From GCA-002715885 sp045561575 (lineage in GTDB: Bacteria; Bacteroidota; Bacteroidia; Flavobacteriales; BACL11): 24,946 nucleotides of DNA. A program made the position numbers and the translations under genes. The notes beneath the pieces were generated by a model, which was given only the letters and a program-made list of their open reading frames with translations, was not told the DNA's origin and ran no database searches. Where the stretch lies: assembly GCA_045561575.1 (NCBI GenBank), contig JBJKXM010000065.1, positions 1 through 24,946 of the forward strand, read 5' to 3'. Positions 22,864 through 24,946 of the stretch are shown piece by piece; the first letter of the stretch is position 1, and each line of letters begins with the position of its first letter.

Positions 22864-23648
22864 AGTCTGATTTTTTTAAATGGATCAAAATCATATTTTG
22901 ATTTTTTTGCATTTTTAGTAAACATTCCTTTTTGAAAGAAGGATAAAATTTCTTCTCCAATTACATCAAATCTTCTATACATTAAATCATGATCTAACCA
23001 TGTATGAAAATAATCGTCATAATTTCTTTCTATTTGTTCAATATCAAAAGAATACTCTCCATATTCATAAGATGATTTTTCGAAAAATCTCATTAATCTT
23101 GTAGCTTGATTTTCAATGATAACACCAATTTTTAAATCATATTTATTTTCTAAAGATTTTAATTTTACTTCACTAAAATCAAAAACTAATTGACCATATT
23201 TTAATCTAGTAAAAAAAGGTAATTTATCTACTCCAATTCTTGCAGCTCTCTCTTGAGTTGGACTTCTATCGTATATTATTTTTTTAATATTTTTCTTGCC
23301 ATACAACTCAATATATCTATTTAAAACATATCCTCCGATAATATAACAAATGAAATATACTTCATTATATTTATCTATTTCATAATCATCAAAGAAAACA
23401 GAAAATTTATACAAACTCTCATCTAATGAGGAACGTTGTTTGTAGTTTGGAATATATACATCCATTCCCCTATCTCTAAAATAATTTAATTGAACTTTTC
23501 TATTTTTTTTTGAATCACCAATTCCATTTAAAATAACTAGAGCTATTTTTTTAGATTTATCTTTAGAACTATCAATATGAATAACATCTTTTGAGTAAAT
23601 TTCTAAAGAGAAAAAAAATAAAAATATTATTGAAATTACTTGTTTCAT
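22860..23648 (-). CDS. Exported alpha/beta-hydrolase-like protein of lipid operon
   Basis: This is a 262-aa protein with an N-terminal signal peptide or anchor (MKQVISIIFLFFFSLEIYSK). IALVILNGIGDSKKNRKVQL is an alpha/beta-hydrolase-type first strand and oxyanion loop. RDRGMDVYIPNYKQRSSLDE and YNEVYFICYIIGGYVLNRYI follow, where the nucleophile elbow would normally be G-x-S-x-G. Here the elbow reads C-Y-I-I-G-G, so a Ser nucleophile is missing or shifted; Cys could replace it. HTWLDHDLMYR near residue 212 could supply a His. It is the first gene of the operon with ynbA-, ynbB- and plsC-like genes. E. coli ynbC also encodes a hydrolase domain, but direct homology is not shown here. Confidence 0.6.
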   Translation of the reverse strand: MKQVISIIFLFFFSLEIYSKDVIHIDSSKDKSKKIALVILNGIGDSKKNRKVQLNYFRDRGMDVYIPNYKQRSSLDESLYKFSVFFDDYEIDKYNEVYFICYIIGGYVLNRYIELYGKKNIKKIIYDRSPTQERAARIGVDKLPFFTRLKYGQLVFDFSEVKLKSLENKYDLKIGVIIENQATRLMRFFEKSSYEYGEYSFDIEQIERNYDDYFHTWLDHDLMYRRFDVIGEEILSFFQKGMFTKNAKKSKYDFDPFKKIRL

Positions 23649-23652
23649 GTAG

Positions 23653-23706
23653 CAAATTTAAAATTGTGAAAATTTAATATTATGCAAAGCATAAGATCAA
23701 TCAATT
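23653..23706 (-). promoter_or_regulatory. Dyad element and -7 box upstream of the lipid operon
   Basis: On the minus strand AATTGA (23701-23706), 6 nt, TTATGCTTTGCATA (23681-23694), then TAAATTTG (23653-23660, TAnnTTTG) and 4 nt to the ATG at 23648. The dyad, its AATTGA flank and its distance to ATG are identical to those at 2588-2641. Confidence 0.5.
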
Positions 23707-23707
23707 C

Positions 23708-24376
23708 TTATTTTAAAATTACCTTTTTTACTTCACCATTATCATAAATATAAAATAAAGGAATGCTTTTTTGTGGATATGATTCTCTTCCAATTATATC
23801 AATAATTTTAACAAGATTCGGCTTATTTTCTTTAATGTAAAAATCTGTGTTTGTTTGATTTGAAACAATTCTTAAACTATCCATAACTACATCTATATAT
23901 GGCTTGTCATTAAAATTTGTTTGTACATCACCAATATCTTCAACAATATTAAAACCACTTATTGTAATACCAAAAACAGGATGTTTTGAGGTAAATGGAG
24001 GTTTATCAAAATCTAAGTAAGTATTATCAACTAGATTTATAAAAAACTGGCAAGTTCCTGTGTTAGGTCCAGAATTTGCCATAGAAATTGTTTTCTGTAT
24101 GTTACTTAATGTACTATCAAATTCATCTGGAATTGATGGCGGTGTTGGTGAAACATCTCCACCTTGGATCATAAAATTCTTTATTACTCTATGAAATATA
24201 GCACCATCGTAAAAATTTGTACTTACAAGGTTTTTAAAATTAGAAGTTGTTATTGGCATTAAAGAATCATATAATTCAACTCTAAAATCACCATAATTTG
24301 TGAAAAAATCTACTTGAGTTTGCCCATTTAGATTAATGGATATTGATAAAATAATTGAAATTAATAGGATGCGCAT
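23708..24376 (-). CDS. Secreted cyclophilin-type peptidyl-prolyl isomerase with short C-terminal sorting-like module
   Basis: This is a 222-aa protein with signal peptide MRILLISIILSISINLNGQ. The cyclophilin domain (about 21-172) shows VDFFTNYGDFRVELYD, PITTSNFKNLV, FYDGAIFHRVIKNFMIQGGD (the catalytic Arg is in FHRV), TISMANSGPNTGTCQFFINL and HPVFGITISGFNIVEDI. It should catalyse proline isomerisation in proteins of the periplasm or cell surface. Residues 188-222 (LVKIIDIIGRESYPQK..., PLFYIYDNGEVKKVILK) are the third copy of the C-terminal module also seen on the cupredoxin and the 19902 protein. The gene stands alone, with a -7 box 4 nt before the ATG. Confidence 0.92.
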   Translation of the reverse strand: MRILLISIILSISINLNGQTQVDFFTNYGDFRVELYDSLMPITTSNFKNLVSTNFYDGAIFHRVIKNFMIQGGDVSPTPPSIPDEFDSTLSNIQKTISMANSGPNTGTCQFFINLVDNTYLDFDKPPFTSKHPVFGITISGFNIVEDIGDVQTNFNDKPYIDVVMDSLRIVSNQTNTDFYIKENKPNLVKIIDIIGRESYPQKSIPLFYIYDNGEVKKVILK

Positions 24377-24380
24377 AAAA

Positions 24381-24388
24381 CAAATGTA
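24381..24388 (-). promoter_or_regulatory. -7 box for the cyclophilin gene
   Basis: The minus-strand TACATTTG (TAnnTTTG) ends 4 nt before the ATG at 24376, the same spacing as at mnmE and the 23648 gene. It lies just downstream of the terminator of the preceding gene. Confidence 0.4.
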
Positions 24389-24398
24389 AAAAATATAT

Positions 24399-24431
24399 TT
24401 AAAAAAAAGAGGTCATAAATTATGACCTCTT
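24399..24431 (-). terminator. Rho-independent terminator of the right-edge T9SS gene
   Basis: AAGAGGTCATAA (24407-24418) and TTATGACCTCTT (24420-24431) are perfect inverted repeats. On the minus strand the stem is followed by a run of eight or more T (complement of the A tract ending at 24408). It lies 25 nt after the stop codon at 24456. Confidence 0.9.
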
Positions 24432-24455
24432 AATTATTATGAAACAAACTCTATT

Positions 24456-24946
24456 TTATTGAAGAATAATCTTCTTATTAATAGTTCCTTTAGTATCATT
24501 TATCTCTAAGAAGTATACTCCTCTTGAGTAATCTAATAAACTTATCTGCTTTGTATACTCTCCTACAAATTCCTCTAAATACTCCTCATAGATCACCTCT
24601 CCCACTATATTTAATACTCTAATTGATAGCGTCTGAATCTCTTCAGATACAAAACTCACATTAAAGATATCTCTTGTTGGGTTAGGATATACATCTAAGT
24701 TATTTATCACTGTTCCTCCATTTAATCTTATCGATCCAGGCTGTGTCCAGAATATTGGACTCGTCCACCATGATCTGTAGGATGTAATGTTAGAATCACA
24801 GAATGTTCTTCCCTGAGCTCTGTATGATTCTCCTGACTGTAAACCAAACTTGTTTACAAACTGGGTTGGGTAGTATACTCCAAAGCCTCCAGCTGTTTGC
24901 CAAGATGCTCCTGCTGTATCTACCCTTAGTGCTACTCTTGCAAATA
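24456..24946 (-). CDS. T9SS-secreted surface protein, C-terminal fragment (5' end outside window)
   Basis: The frame is open from the right edge to the stop at 24456, about 162 residues; the N-terminus is missing. The visible start (FARVALRVDTAGASWQTAGG) is inside a domain continuing GFGVYYPTQFVNKFGLQSG, ESYRAQGRTFCDSNITSYRS and WWTSPIFWTQPG. A canonical T9SS type A sorting domain follows: LDVYPNPTRDIFNV, IRVLNIVGEVIYEE, YSRGVYFLEI, KKIILQ. The GTG at 24710 is internal and not the start. Base use differs from neighbours, with more C and G (CCC, ACC and CAG codons), suggesting a highly expressed or compositionally constrained surface protein. A strong terminator follows. Confidence 0.88.
   Translation of the reverse strand, partial: FARVALRVDTAGASWQTAGGFGVYYPTQFVNKFGLQSGESYRAQGRTFCDSNITSYRSWWTSPIFWTQPGSIRLNGGTVINNLDVYPNPTRDIFNVSFVSEEIQTLSIRVLNIVGEVIYEEYLEEFVGEYTKQISLLDYSRGVYFLEINDTKGTINKKIILQ

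Noticed and set aside
24456..24710. An 84-residue stand-alone protein starting at GTG 24710
   Set aside because: The same frame continues open to the right edge with clear domain sequence upstream, so this is the tail of a larger cut gene.
1..24946. tRNA, rRNA, CRISPR, insertion sequence or phage features
   Set aside because: No cloverleaf-like GC-rich block, regular spaced repeats, transposase or integrase motif was seen on reading both strands; covariance-model searches were not possible here.

Overview
This window looks like an AT-rich chromosomal segment from a marine or free-living Bacteroidota, probably Flavobacteriales. The evidence is very low GC content, gene starts without Shine-Dalgarno sequences but with TAnnTTTG boxes upstream, many lipoproteins with short lipoboxes, type IX secretion (T9SS) C-terminal sorting domains, TonB-dependent receptors, and the C-T-D...DDGSC lipoprotein motif. 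I see no phage, insertion sequence, CRISPR array, tRNA or rRNA.

Layout. 1-700 (minus) is the start of sucD, cut by the left edge. 773-2131 (plus) is mnmE. 2179-3688 (minus) holds three small envelope genes: an outer-membrane-like protein, a Cys-rich lipoprotein and a YxWxxGxW-repeat protein. 3752-6311 (minus) is an LTA-synthase-like membrane sulfatase-fold enzyme overlapping a GDPD-like gene. 6312-6606 contains a cobalamin riboswitch that leads into a btuB-like TonB receptor and a BtuG-like beta-propeller lipoprotein (6607-9537, plus). A bidirectional hairpin terminator separates this from an oppositely oriented haem-uptake cluster (9563-14002, minus): HmuY lipoprotein, HmuR-like receptor, and a second HmuY-domain protein carrying a T9SS sorting domain. 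14069-15745 (minus) encodes a TPMT-like methyltransferase and a TolB-like PD40 lipoprotein. These diverge from an M28 peptidase with a PDZ domain (15786-17006, plus).

17009-19839 (minus) is a tightly packed run: a 28-residue membrane peptide, a periplasmic esterase, a secreted MsrB, a cupredoxin, a 44-residue membrane protein and aroF. 19902-20687 (plus) is a secreted protein of unknown function. 20688-23648 (minus) is a four-gene overlapping operon with PlsC, YnbB-like (CdsA), YnbA-like (CDP-alcohol phosphotransferase) and an alpha/beta-fold protein. Together these could form a self-contained phospholipid-building module. 23708-24376 (minus) is a secreted cyclophilin. 24456-24946 (minus) is the C-terminal end of a T9SS cargo cut by the right edge, followed by a strong terminator.

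The most interesting items are listed here. (i) A short C-terminal module (K-I/V-x-D-x-x-G-R-E ... LFY-I/V-Y/F-x-D/N-G ... K) occurs on three unrelated secreted proteins and resembles a minimal T9SS-type sorting signal without the YPNP half. (ii) The cobalamin riboswitch has a visible 6-nt L5-L13 kissing-loop complementarity and a start-codon-sequestering hairpin. (iii) One HmuR-like receptor is flanked by two differently exported HmuY-domain proteins. (iv) The ynbAB-plsC-like lipid operon has two Asp-to-Asn changes in the CDP-alcohol phosphotransferase motif. (v) A 14-nt dyad recurs at an identical distance from two start codons 21 kb apart. All family names come from reading motifs by eye; no database search was run.
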